The notes under the pieces are model-generated. The model was not told the DNA's origin, did no database searches, and was given only the letters and a program-made list of their open reading frames with translations. Shown here one piece after another: positions 36,715 through 44,675 of a DNA stretch of 64,000 bases. Positions within the stretch are counted from its first letter, which is position 1. Every line of letters begins with the position of its first letter. Made by a program: the position numbers and the translations under genes. Source of the DNA: Clostridia bacterium. GTDB taxonomy: Bacteria > Bacillota > Clostridia > Christensenellales > Aristaeellaceae. The DNA lies in assembly GCA_017544935.1 (NCBI GenBank), contig JAFYDF010000126.1, forward strand, positions 1-64,000, written 5' to 3'.

Positions 36715-38297
36715 TATCGGCCACCTCCTTTGCTGGAAGACAGCGAGATACGCGGGTCATACTTGGCCAGCAGCAGGTCGCCCAGGATTACAGAAATGAT
36801 TGACAGAGAGGTATAGAATACCGTAACAGCTACGATGATGCCGTTATCATGACCATTGATAGCGGCTGTCAGCAGATTACCAACACCAGGCATCGCATAT
36901 ACGCGCTCAGTGATAATTGCACCGGTCAGGCAGCCCAGGATATTGGCCGGGATACCATGCACCAGATAGATCATGGCGTTCTTGGAAATATGCTTGCGGA
37001 AGATTTCGCCTTCGGAAAGGCCCTCAGCGCGGGCAAACTTCACATAGTCGCTGTTCATCTGGTCGATCATGTAGCGGCGCATCCATTTCATCAGGCCACC
37101 GACCTGAGGCAATGACAGAGAAATGATCGGCAGGAAATATGCAAGTACTTTCACCTGCGCATTCGCAAACTTATACGGCAGACCGAACAGGGATGTGCCG
37201 ATGGAAGCGAAGATAAAGATATATGCCAGCGCAGGCACGGCCATGATGAAGATAATATATCCGTTGCCGATCTTGTCAAGCAAACCGTCCTTATGACGTG
37301 CCATCATAATGCCGAGCGGAAGGCCGAGCATGTAGGCGATCAATGTTGCGATAATACCGGCAACAAAGCTGTTCTCAATCATGCTCAGACCGCCGATATG
37401 ATAGGAATAAGCTGTATACTGATCAGGATACTGCTCCATCTCCTTGGCATTGCGCGGATTTGGATTATACCGCAGCGTGTGGAAATTGATAGCAGTAGTA
37501 ACATACTGATCGGTACCGATCTGTGCCGGATACTGCGTCTGTTTTTTGATCTGGTCGCCTGTCGGTGTGCTGATGACCTGAGTAATTTCAGAACCTCTGT
37601 ACTTGGTAAAGGAAGTGCCAAGGTTGAGATGCATGAAATTCTGGTGAATAAACGGGAACCGCCCGTCAAAATACAAAAGATATTTATGCGTGGTGCCTGA
37701 ACCTACAACTGCAAACAAGCCGCTGTAGGGATCCTTTTCCACGCGAATATAACGATCGGTCAGGTTTTCATCCTTCACGTCGTTCGTTGTTTCGAATGTA
37801 ATCAGATGCGTGATGTAGTTCCAAAGACGGACGAAGGGGCTCAGCTCACGCACTGCCAGCAGATAGGCATTGCCGCCCTTCTTTACTTTGCCTGCGGTAG
37901 AACGTACCGGCTGCAGGTATGTCTTTTTATAGCCGTTTGCTTCATTCTGTGCGAGAAATTCCTGTACGGAGGCATTCTCCATGTATGTATTCTCGTCCTG
38001 AATAGCAGCAAGGTCTGCCTTAAAATTCTCATTCTTCGTATAATCGGCACCATACAGTGCCTCATACTTGGTTTTCAGGAAAGACGCATAGTCATTATAT
38101 TCCAGGTATCCGAATTTCTGATACTGGATATACTCATACGCCGTGCGGTCGTTTGCATTTTTCTTATTCCATACGTCATCCATCTGGAAGATCACACTGC
38201 GTTCTATCAGCGTATACACCAACAGCATGACGGTGGTAACGACCACCAGCAGCGAAAAGATCGAGAAAAGGATGCGTTTGAGCATGTATCTTTTCAT
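36714..38297 (-). CDS. oppB: Oligopeptide ABC transporter permease OppB/AmiC type with long extracytoplasmic domain
   Basis: A 527-residue permease; the usual OppB is about 310, while streptococcal AmiC is about 500. The first membrane helix (about 8-30) is followed by an extracytoplasmic region of about 270 residues (roughly 32-305) with a Tyr- and Asp-rich sequence. The remaining five spans begin near SFVAGIIATLIAYMLGLPLG. The EAA loop is FARAEGLSEGEIFRKHISKNA. The ribosome site before the ATG is weak, unlike the rest of the operon, which may keep permease levels low relative to OppA. Confidence 0.94.
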   Translation of the reverse strand: MKRYMLKRILFSIFSLLVVVTTVMLLVYTLIERSVIFQMDDVWNKKNANDRTAYEYIQYQKFGYLEYNDYASFLKTKYEALYGADYTKNENFKADLAAIQDENTYMENASVQEFLAQNEANGYKKTYLQPVRSTAGKVKKGGNAYLLAVRELSPFVRLWNYITHLITFETTNDVKDENLTDRYIRVEKDPYSGLFAVVGSGTTHKYLLYFDGRFPFIHQNFMHLNLGTSFTKYRGSEITQVISTPTGDQIKKQTQYPAQIGTDQYVTTAINFHTLRYNPNPRNAKEMEQYPDQYTAYSYHIGGLSMIENSFVAGIIATLIAYMLGLPLGIMMARHKDGLLDKIGNGYIIFIMAVPALAYIFIFASIGTSLFGLPYKFANAQVKVLAYFLPIISLSLPQVGGLMKWMRRYMIDQMNSDYVKFARAEGLSEGEIFRKHISKNAMIYLVHGIPANILGCLTGAIITERVYAMPGVGNLLTAAINGHDNGIIVAVTVFYTSLSIISVILGDLLLAKYDPRISLSSSKGGGR

Positions 38298-38379
38298 GAA
38301 AACACCAACTTCACATCATTTGCGGGGAGTTTTTTGTCCGTTTCCCCATTTTCGAACAGAAGGCGATAAGCGACAGCGA

Positions 38380-38406
38380 GGGAAGCGGCGGGTTTCGCCG
38401 CTTCCC
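38380..38406 (-). other. Intercistronic hairpin between oppA and oppB
   Basis: An 11-bp perfect stem, GGGAAGCGGCG / CGCCGCTTCCC, with a five-base loop and no T tract on the minus strand. It probably protects the 3' end of the oppA message or slows polymerase, so that oppA is made in excess over oppBCDF. Confidence 0.7.
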
Positions 38407-38451
38407 CATGCTGTCTGCAATGTTCTTACAGAACTATCGCGTGAAAGGACA

Positions 38452-40530
38452 TTAGATGCCCAGAACCTTCAGCATGTAGCCGCCGTAGGTCATGGTGCCC
38501 AGGTAGGTAACCGGGTCGCCGTAGTCCGGGCCCCAGCCGCTGCCGAAGAAGAAGTCCATGCCGCACTCGGCGCCGGTCAGCGCACGATAGCCAACAGCAT
38601 AGTAATCCTGGCTGGTGGTAGCCTCGATCAGGTTGACCTGCAGGTTCTCAACGCCCAGGTTGTCCTCCAGGCTCTTCTTAACAGCCTGGCAACGGGCGGT
38701 GATGGCAGCAGAAGGAGAATAGTACACGATATCCATGACGATAGGCCAGGTCACAGTGTCGCCCAGCTCTTCCTTGGCAGCAGCCAGGTAAGCCTGAGCA
38801 GCTTCTGCATCGAACCAGCCCTCAACGCCGTCAGCGACGTTGATCTTCTCGCCCAGCTCGTCCAGATAGTACTGAACCAGCTCGCCGTACATCGTGCCAG
38901 CCGCGAAGGTCTTGCCATTTTCATCGGTGAACTCATTGGCCAGCTTCACGAACTCGGGGTGGGTGTACATGTTGCGCAGGCTGTTGTACTTCAGATCTTC
39001 GCCAGCAGATACAGCATTGTAGGTGCTGCGGTCCAGACCATGGACGATCGCCTTACGGAAGTTGATGTTGTGCACAGCAGTGTTCCAGTCGATCTTCTGC
39101 TGTTCGGTCTTGGCGGAAGCAACAGCACCGCTCGCCAGAGCGAAGGTGCCGCGGTTCAGGTTCAGGCCGCCGAAGTAGGTGGTGCTGGTGGTGTCAACAA
39201 CGTAAGCATACTTATCGAAGTTGCCGTCTGCCTTAGCCAGATCCAGGACGCCGGTAGCGCTGCCCAGGCCAGCTGCCGCATACACGCCGCTCACGGCGTC
39301 AGCGTAGTACTGCTTGGGGTTCTCGCCCATGTCATAGATCCAGGTGATGCTGTTCAGCTTGACCTTATCGGGGTTGTAGTAGTTCTCGTTCTTCACGACG
39401 ACCATCTCAGAATCGGCAACCAGCTTGGTCAGCAGGAAGGGGCCGCAGTAAACCTGAGAAGAAACGTCAGTGTTCTTACCAAAGGTGTAGGTGTTGGTAT
39501 CGGCGAAAGCAGCCTGATATTCATCAATGCCATACACGCCGCCGTTAGCGGTGTAGAAGCTCTCGCAGATGGGCTGGAAGATGCTGTAGGTCAGCATGGT
39601 CATGAAGTAGGAGTAGGGGTTGGACAGGGTGATGACCAGGGTGTTCGCATCCGCGGCAACATAGCCGACGTCGTCGAAGGAACCACCGTGGTTCACGTAG
39701 TCGTTGGTGCCCTTAACCACTTCGTCGGGACCATCCTGCTCGCCGGTGACCAGGTACTCCAGACCAGCAGCGGTATCCAGCATGTGATGGAAGCCAGCCA
39801 CGAAGTCATAAGCGGTCACAGGAGCATACTCGGTACCTTCAGAGGTGTACCAGTTAGCGCCTTCACGGATCTTGAAGGTGTAGGTCAGGCCGTCTTCGCT
39901 GACTTCCCAGGACTCGGCCAGAGCGGGCTGCAGAGTACCCATGTTGTCGTACTCGACCAGGCCGTCTACGCACTGTACCAGGACTTCGGTATCAGACTGG
40001 GAAGAGGTGTTCAGCCAGTCCAGGGTTACCGGAGCGGTAGAGAAGGTGGTCTTATAATCGGGGTTGATGGTGTGGCCCTTAGCGGTCAGGATCGCAGCAG
40101 GATCATAGGCATCGCCGCCAGCAGCAGCGGTGTTCCACGCTTCGATCAGCTCGGCGCGCTCTTCCTTGGTCACGAACTCATCAGAAATCACAAGGCCGTA
40201 CCAGCGGTCATCGTCATTGCCCCACTTAGCAAAGGGGGTGGTGCGGTACGCGATGCGGCTGATCTGATAAGTACCACCCTGGGTGGTGAAAGGCACGAAA
40301 GCAGCTGTGTTCAGCAGCATAGCCTCAGCCTGAGCTTCGAGCACAAAGCGCTCGTCGTCAGTCGGGGCAGCCTTGGCCTTCGCCATCAGCTCATTGTACT
40401 CGCCGAATACTTCTTCATAGATTTCGTCGTCATCACCGCGCTCATACAGGGTCTCCGCAGAAGCGGCAACCGCGCCCAGCACCATGATCACGGCCAGAAG
40501 CATCGCAAGAAGCTTGGACAGGTTCTTCAT
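38452..40530 (-). CDS. oppA: Oligopeptide-binding protein OppA-like, apparently circularly permuted
   Basis: A 692-residue exported solute-binding protein (SBP_bac_5 type). The signal peptide ends near VAASAETLYE with no lipobox Cys, unusual for a Gram-positive OppA. Residues about 44-118 (GEYNELMAKAKAAPTDDERF, VLEAQAEAMLLNTAAFVPFT) look like the segment normally found at the C-terminal end of this family. The usual N-terminal start of the domain (KTTFSTAPVTLDWLNTSSQSD, then LVEYDNMGTLQPALAESWEV) begins only at about residue 168. The protein ends at GSGWGPDYGDPVTYLGTMTY plus ten residues, where that segment would normally follow. GGAGGAATGAACC precedes the ATG. First gene of the opp operon. 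Confidence 0.88.
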   Translation of the reverse strand: MKNLSKLLAMLLAVIMVLGAVAASAETLYERGDDDEIYEEVFGEYNELMAKAKAAPTDDERFVLEAQAEAMLLNTAAFVPFTTQGGTYQISRIAYRTTPFAKWGNDDDRWYGLVISDEFVTKEERAELIEAWNTAAAGGDAYDPAAILTAKGHTINPDYKTTFSTAPVTLDWLNTSSQSDTEVLVQCVDGLVEYDNMGTLQPALAESWEVSEDGLTYTFKIREGANWYTSEGTEYAPVTAYDFVAGFHHMLDTAAGLEYLVTGEQDGPDEVVKGTNDYVNHGGSFDDVGYVAADANTLVITLSNPYSYFMTMLTYSIFQPICESFYTANGGVYGIDEYQAAFADTNTYTFGKNTDVSSQVYCGPFLLTKLVADSEMVVVKNENYYNPDKVKLNSITWIYDMGENPKQYYADAVSGVYAAAGLGSATGVLDLAKADGNFDKYAYVVDTTSTTYFGGLNLNRGTFALASGAVASAKTEQQKIDWNTAVHNINFRKAIVHGLDRSTYNAVSAGEDLKYNSLRNMYTHPEFVKLANEFTDENGKTFAAGTMYGELVQYYLDELGEKINVADGVEGWFDAEAAQAYLAAAKEELGDTVTWPIVMDIVYYSPSAAITARCQAVKKSLEDNLGVENLQVNLIEATTSQDYYAVGYRALTGAECGMDFFFGSGWGPDYGDPVTYLGTMTYGGYMLKVLGI

Positions 40531-40638
40531 GGTTCATTCCTCCATAAAAATTTTATTTTTCTAGCGTAATACGCTGAAAAAACGATTATTCTGCAATATT
40601 CGGGTCGAGAAAATGCTTCTCCGAACATTGTGCAAATT

Positions 40639-40667
40639 ATTATACGCTATCATTCAGCAAAAATCAA
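40639..40667 (-). promoter_or_regulatory. Promoter of the opp operon
   Basis: Minus strand: TTGATT (40667-40662), a 17-base spacer and a perfect TATAAT (40644-40639), about 110 bases before oppA. The long leader contains a small palindrome AGCGTA-A-TACGCT (40563-40575). Confidence 0.75.
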
Positions 40668-40742
40668 CGTCCATCGCATGTTTTGTAAAAAAATACTGAA
40701 AGTATTATAAAAAATAATTCCAAAACGCACGAGGTCCGACGC

Positions 40743-40771
40743 TTGTCATGTAGCACGAGGAAATATATAAT
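40743..40771 (+). promoter_or_regulatory. Promoter of the aldo/keto reductase
   Basis: TTGTCA (40743-40748), a 17-base spacer and a perfect TATAAT (40766-40771), 30 bases before the start. Confidence 0.8.
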
Positions 40772-40801
40772 AAATAGAAAAAACTCGACCAGGAGGATGC
40801 T

Positions 40802-41983
40802 TTGCAGTACAGAACAGATCCACGCAGCGGCAACCAGCTAAGCGTACTTGGCTATGGATGTATGCGTTTTACACGCAAAAATGGTGTTATTAACCAGGAT
40901 AAAGCCAATATGGAAATGGCTCTCGCGCTGGAAAGGGGCGTCAATTATTTCGATACAGCCTATCTTTATCCCGGGAGCGAGGAATGCCTGGGACGTTTTC
41001 TGCAGGAGCATGGATGCCGTGATCAGGTTTTCATTGCCACGAAGCTTCCGCAGTACCGGCTTACGAAAGCAGAACAATTTGATATCTTCTTTAATGAAGA
41101 ACTGAAGCGTCTGCGTACCGATCATATCGACTATTACCTGATGCATATGCTCAATGACGCTCAGAGCTGGCAGCGTCTTTGCGCGCTCGGTGCGCTGAAA
41201 TGGGTACAGGAAAAAAAGCAGAGCGGACAGATTCGGCAGATCGGATTCTCATTTCACGGTGGTACAGAGCAGTTTAAGGCATTAGTCGATGCTTATGACT
41301 GGGATTTCTGCCAGATTCAGTTCAATTACATGGATGAGCACAGTCAGGCAGGCATCGAAGGGCTCCGCTACGCTCATGAAAAAGGCCTGCCGGTCGTCAT
41401 CATGGAACCGCTGCGCGGCGGGAAGCTCGCCGGAGGGCTGCCTAAAGCGGCACTCAGCGTCTTTGAGCAGGCACAGCCACAGCGTTCGCCGGTCGACTGG
41501 GCACTCAGATGGATCTGGGATCATCCTGAAGTGACTGTAGTGCTTTCCGGCATGAATGATTTGTCGCAGGTGGAAGAAAACTGCCGCATTGCCGGGGAGA
41601 GCCTGCCCGGACAGCTGAATGCATCCGAGCTGGAGATGTATGCCCGGGTACTTGAAGCGGTAAGAGCCAATACGCACGTAAGCTGCACAGGCTGCGGTTA
41701 CTGCCAGCCCTGTCCGCGTGGGGTGGATATTCCCACATGTTTTGCATTATATAATGGAAGCTACACGGATGGATATGTCAATTCGCTGCGTGAATACTTC
41801 ATGTGTACAACGCTGAGAAAAGTACGCAGCAATGCAGGCCTGTGCATCAAATGCGGTAAATGCGAGCAGCACTGTCCTCAGCACATCGACATCCGCAATG
41901 AGCTGCAGCACGTAAAACGACGTTTTGAGCATCCTCTCTACAAGATCGGTGCTGCTGCCGCACCGCTCATCATGCGGTACTGA
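40802..41983 (+). CDS. Aldo/keto reductase with C-terminal 4Fe-4S domain
   Basis: A 393-residue predicted oxidoreductase. The N-terminal TIM-barrel aldo/keto reductase has the catalytic pattern GVNYFDTAYLYPGSEECLG, VFIATKLPQY and DHIDYYLMHML. A C-terminal ferredoxin-like part contains CTGCGYCQPCPRGVDIPTCF and CIKCGKCEQHCPQHIDI, the two halves of a bacterial 4Fe-4S module. Such fusions are common in anaerobes, where electrons may come from ferredoxin rather than NADPH; the substrate is unknown. The start is a TTG at 40802, five bases after AGGAGG; the ATG at 40797 is out of frame. Confidence 0.92.
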   Translation: MQYRTDPRSGNQLSVLGYGCMRFTRKNGVINQDKANMEMALALERGVNYFDTAYLYPGSEECLGRFLQEHGCRDQVFIATKLPQYRLTKAEQFDIFFNEELKRLRTDHIDYYLMHMLNDAQSWQRLCALGALKWVQEKKQSGQIRQIGFSFHGGTEQFKALVDAYDWDFCQIQFNYMDEHSQAGIEGLRYAHEKGLPVVIMEPLRGGKLAGGLPKAALSVFEQAQPQRSPVDWALRWIWDHPEVTVVLSGMNDLSQVEENCRIAGESLPGQLNASELEMYARVLEAVRANTHVSCTGCGYCQPCPRGVDIPTCFALYNGSYTDGYVNSLREYFMCTTLRKVRSNAGLCIKCGKCEQHCPQHIDIRNELQHVKRRFEHPLYKIGAAAAPLIMRY

Positions 41984-41992
41984 GAAAAATAC

Positions 41993-42021
41993 TTGCAAAA
42001 CGCGAAAGCACGCTATATAAT
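41993..42021 (+). promoter_or_regulatory. Promoter of hup
   Basis: TTGCAA (41993-41998), a 17-base spacer and TATAAT (42016-42021), 46 bases before the HU start. Confidence 0.8.
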
Positions 42022-42067
42022 GTGCGTCGGACCAAATTTATCCACAATTCTAGAAAGGATGTAACCC

Positions 42068-42361
42068 ATGAATAAGACTGAACTTATTGAAGCCGTAGCC
42101 TCCAAGGCTGAAATCACCAAGGCAGAAGCTGCTAAGGTCGTTGCCGCTACTCTGGACAGTATCACCGAAGGCCTGGCCGCTGAAGGCAAGGTTGTTCTGG
42201 TTGGCTTTGGCACCTTTGAAGTGCGTACCCGTTCCGCTCATGCCGGCCGCAATCCCCGCACCGGTGAGACCATCAAGATCGCTGCTTCCCGCACCCCCGC
42301 CTTCAAGGCCGGCAAGGACATGAAGGAAGCCGTCAACAAGAAGAAGGCCAAGAAAAAGTAA
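42068..42361 (+). CDS. hup: DNA-binding protein HU
   Basis: A 97-residue histone-like protein that bends DNA as a dimer. The N-terminal helical part (MNKTELIEAVASKAEITKAE) and the arm with the HU signature GFGTFEVRTRSAHAGRNPRTG (containing the conserved RNP motif) are typical. The C-terminus carries a short Lys-rich tail (NKKKAKKK) that HU proteins of about 90 residues often lack. AAAGGA precedes the ATG. It is monocistronic, between its own promoter and terminator. Confidence 0.97.
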   Translation: MNKTELIEAVASKAEITKAEAAKVVAATLDSITEGLAAEGKVVLVGFGTFEVRTRSAHAGRNPRTGETIKIAASRTPAFKAGKDMKEAVNKKKAKKK

Positions 42362-42385
42362 TCCGAACCAATTCGGATCTTATTA

Positions 42386-42418
42386 CCCGGTCCTCCAAAT
42401 GCGGAGGTCCGGGTTTTT
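42386..42418 (+). terminator. Intrinsic terminator of hup
   Basis: CCCGGTCCTCC pairs with GGAGGTCCGGG (one T-T mismatch) around a six-base loop, followed by TTTTT. Confidence 0.9.
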
Positions 42419-42503
42419 GTCTCTTTCAGTGACATTATAATTCTCACATCTGGTTTTTGCAAAGTTTTTTGTGTTGTTATTGCAATTGTTTGCGATAAAG
42501 CCC

Positions 42504-42580
42504 TTGATTCTTGCCAGTGCTACTGATATTATTATTTAGTAGCCCACATATTAAAGAACACAAATGTCACTGTCAGTGAC
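42504..42580 (+). promoter_or_regulatory. Promoter and palindromic operator of the HTH-UDP-glucose dehydrogenase gene
   Basis: TTGATT (42504-42509), a 17-base spacer and TATTAT (42527-42532), preceded by TG for an extended -10. A perfect palindrome GTCACTG-T-CAGTGAC follows at 42566-42580, about 27-41 bases downstream of the expected transcription start and just before the start codon at 42597. A further half site CAGTGAC is at 42427-42433. The placement suggests autoregulation by the HTH domain encoded next. Confidence 0.65.
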
Positions 42581-42596
42581 GTCAGAGGTGCAAAAT

Positions 42597-44093
42597 ATGA
42601 AAAAACTGTCCTTGAAACTGCTCGCAGAAACCGTTGCTGCACGCCGTAAGGCGATGAAGATCACTCAGATAAAGCTTGCCGAGATGACCGGCATTCACCG
42701 CGGACTGATTTCACGTCTGGAATCGGAGGATTTCACGCCCTCCGTAGATCAGTTGCAGGCGCTTGCCGAAGTCCTGCAGTTTGATACCGCTGCCTTGATG
42801 GTCAGTGATAATGTCTCGGCCACCTTTAATGTTGAACGTTCCTATAAAGTTGCAGTCGCCGGCACCGGCTATGTCGGTCTTTCCATCGCAGTTCTTCTCG
42901 CTCAGCACAATTCTGTCACTGCTGTTGATATCGTGCCCGAAAAAGTCGAAAAGCTAAGCCGCTGGATCAGTCCCATCCAGGATGAGTATATTGAGAAATA
43001 TCTGGCGGAAGCCAAGGAAGGCAAGCGCATTCTAAACCTTAAAGCGACCACTGATGGTGCCGCCGCCTATGCAGATGCTGACTTTATCGTCATTGCTGCT
43101 CCGACAAATTATGATCCCAAGCAGAACTTCTTTGACTGCTCCGCTGTCGAAAGCGTACTGAAACTGATCAAAGCCGCCACAGCAGAACGCAGCGAAAAAC
43201 CTACAATCGTGATCAAGTCTACGATTCCTGTCGGATATACTGTTCAGATCCGTGAAAAAACCGGCTTGGACAACATCATTTTCAGCCCGGAATTCCTTCG
43301 CGAATCAAAAGCTCTCTATGACAACCTCTTTCCTGCCCGCATTATCGTGGGCTGTGATGAGCATACCGAAGCTGCTGCCCGCATTTTCGCCGCTCTTCTG
43401 CAGCAAGGCGCCATCAAGAACCCTATCGAAACGCTGTTCATGGGGTATACGGAAGCGGAAGCAACTAAACTGTTCGTCAATACATATCTCGCACTGCGTG
43501 TGTCCTTCTTTAACGAACTGGACACCTATGCCGAAGTAAAAGGGCTCAATACGGCAAAAATCATCAAAGGCATATGCCTGGATCCCCGTGTAGGCGATTA
43601 TTACAACAATCCATCCTTTGGATACGGCGGCTATTGCCTGCCCAAGGATACCAAGCAGCTGCTTGCAAACTATCAGGACGTTCCGCAGAACATGATGACT
43701 GCCATCGTTGAGAGCAACCGCACCCGCAAGGATTTCATAGCCGACCGGGTACTGGAGATCGCTGGTGCTTACACAGGCAATGACGCTTTCAATCCGAACA
43801 AAGAGCACAATGTCGTCATCGGCGTTTACCGTCTGACCATGAAGAGCAACAGCGATAACTTCCGTCAGAGCAGTATCCAGGGTGTTATGAAACGCATCAA
43901 GGCCAAGGGTGCCACTATTCTGATCTATGAGCCCACGCTCGAAGACGGCAGCACTTTCTTCGGCTCCATTGTCTGCAACGATATGGCCAAGTTCAAAGCA
44001 AAATGCGGCTGTATAATTGCCAACCGTTATGACTCTGTCCTGGATGACGTGAAGGAAAAGGTCTATACCCGCGATCTGTTCCGCAGAGATTGA
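42597..44093 (+). CDS. XRE-type HTH domain fused to UDP-glucose 6-dehydrogenase
   Basis: A 498-residue fusion. Residues about 5-68 form a Cro/C1-type helix-turn-helix ([40 protein letters not shown]). From about 80 comes a complete UDP-glucose/GDP-mannose dehydrogenase: NAD-binding [20 protein letters not shown], then [19 protein letters not shown] and the catalytic [11 protein letters not shown] (Cys347). The C-terminal UDP-binding domain includes [21 protein letters not shown]-glucuronate made here would feed cell-surface polysaccharides. AGAGGTG lies six bases before the ATG at 42597; the ATG at 42564 falls in the operator. It is a lone gene between hup and rpsO, without glycosyltransferases. 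Confidence 0.93.
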   Translation: MKKLSLKLLAETVAARRKAMKITQIKLAEMTGIHRGLISRLESEDFTPSVDQLQALAEVLQFDTAALMVSDNVSATFNVERSYKVAVAGTGYVGLSIAVLLAQHNSVTAVDIVPEKVEKLSRWISPIQDEYIEKYLAEAKEGKRILNLKATTDGAAAYADADFIVIAAPTNYDPKQNFFDCSAVESVLKLIKAATAERSEKPTIVIKSTIPVGYTVQIREKTGLDNIIFSPEFLRESKALYDNLFPARIIVGCDEHTEAAARIFAALLQQGAIKNPIETLFMGYTEAEATKLFVNTYLALRVSFFNELDTYAEVKGLNTAKIIKGICLDPRVGDYYNNPSFGYGGYCLPKDTKQLLANYQDVPQNMMTAIVESNRTRKDFIADRVLEIAGAYTGNDAFNPNKEHNVVIGVYRLTMKSNSDNFRQSSIQGVMKRIKAKGATILIYEPTLEDGSTFFGSIVCNDMAKFKAKCGCIIANRYDSVLDDVKEKVYTRDLFRRD

Positions 44094-44097
44094 TCCG

Positions 44098-44134
44098 AAA
44101 ACGAGCGAAATTGCTGTAGTTTTCCCTCGTTTTT
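44098..44134 (+). terminator. Terminator of the HTH-dehydrogenase gene
   Basis: AAAACGAG and CTCGTTTT pair across a 20-base loop, followed by further T residues. The loop is long, so this is less certain than the other terminators. Confidence 0.55.
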
Positions 44135-44148
44135 CGTCATAAAAGATA

Positions 44149-44177
44149 TTTACAAGCCACGTTTTTCATGTTAGAAT
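44149..44177 (+). promoter_or_regulatory. Promoter of rpsO
   Basis: TTTACA (44149-44154), a 17-base spacer and TAGAAT (44172-44177), about 110 bases before the rpsO start, leaving room for a structured leader. Confidence 0.75.
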
Positions 44178-44204
44178 GACAGACGTGGCTTTATGAACCG
44201 TCGG

Positions 44205-44263
44205 CTCGGGGCGCCGAGTCTCCTACGGCCTGCTGTGCTGGCGGCAATTTGAATCGGGGCGCC
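44205..44263 (+). promoter_or_regulatory. Structured rpsO leader, candidate S15 autoregulatory RNA
   Basis: The leader is GC-rich, with a hairpin CTCGG-GGCG-CCGAG (44205-44218) and an exact 10-base direct repeat TCGGGGCGCC at 44206-44215 and 44254-44263, ending just before the ribosome site. Bacterial rpsO messages are often bound by S15 in their leader; whether this one is cannot be told from sequence. Confidence 0.45.
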
Positions 44264-44286
44264 ACCCCCAAGAGGAGGAAAACATT

Positions 44287-44547
44287 ATGAACATCAACAA
44301 GGCTGAGATCATGCAGCAGTATGCCCGTCATGAGGGCGACACGGGTTCTCCCGAAGTCCAGGTTGCTCTGCTGACCGCTCGTATCAATCACCTGAATGAG
44401 CATCTGAAGCTGAACAAGAAGGACCATCATAGCCGCCGCGGCCTGCTTCTGATGGTTGGCCAGCGTCGTGGACTGCTGGAGTACCTGAAGAAGACCGACA
44501 TCGAGCGCTACCGCGCATTGGTCGCTCAGCTGGGTCTGCGCAAGTAA
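44287..44547 (+). CDS. rpsO: 30S ribosomal protein S15
   Basis: An 86-residue primary 16S rRNA-binding protein of the small subunit. The signature [20 protein letters not shown] and [22 protein letters not shown] match S15 throughout. AAGAGGAGGAAAAC precedes the ATG. It sits before pnp, the conserved bacterial order, but a strong terminator separates them. Confidence 0.98.
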   Translation: MNINKAEIMQQYARHEGDTGSPEVQVALLTARINHLNEHLKLNKKDHHSRRGLLLMVGQRRGLLEYLKKTDIERYRALVAQLGLRK

Positions 44548-44555
44548 GCGCAAAG

Positions 44556-44611
44556 AAAAAGCTAACGGAACGCTTTGGCGGTCCAACCGCCAGACAGCCG
44601 TTAGCTTTTTT
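44556..44611 (+). terminator. Strong intrinsic terminator between rpsO and pnp
   Basis: AAAAAGCTAACGG pairs perfectly with CCGTTAGCTTTTT and encloses a second hairpin (GGCGG / CCGCC). A T tract follows. Read-through or a hidden promoter must supply pnp transcription. Confidence 0.9.
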
Positions 44612-44675
44612 GTAGGGATACGGCCGGAAGAGAACGCCGTATCTGGAAGAAGTGTGGAGGAGAGAAGAAGAAAAA

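Noticed and set aside
38143-40569. An 808-codon open frame on the + strand opposite oppA
   Set aside because: It is the antisense of a clearly coding, family-matched gene with a signal peptide and ribosome site; its length comes from codon bias of oppA. Its translation shows no recognisable domain.
42564-42596. Start of the HTH-dehydrogenase at the ATG at 42564
   Set aside because: That ATG lies within the operator palindrome and has no ribosome site, while AGAGGTG correctly precedes the ATG at 42597.
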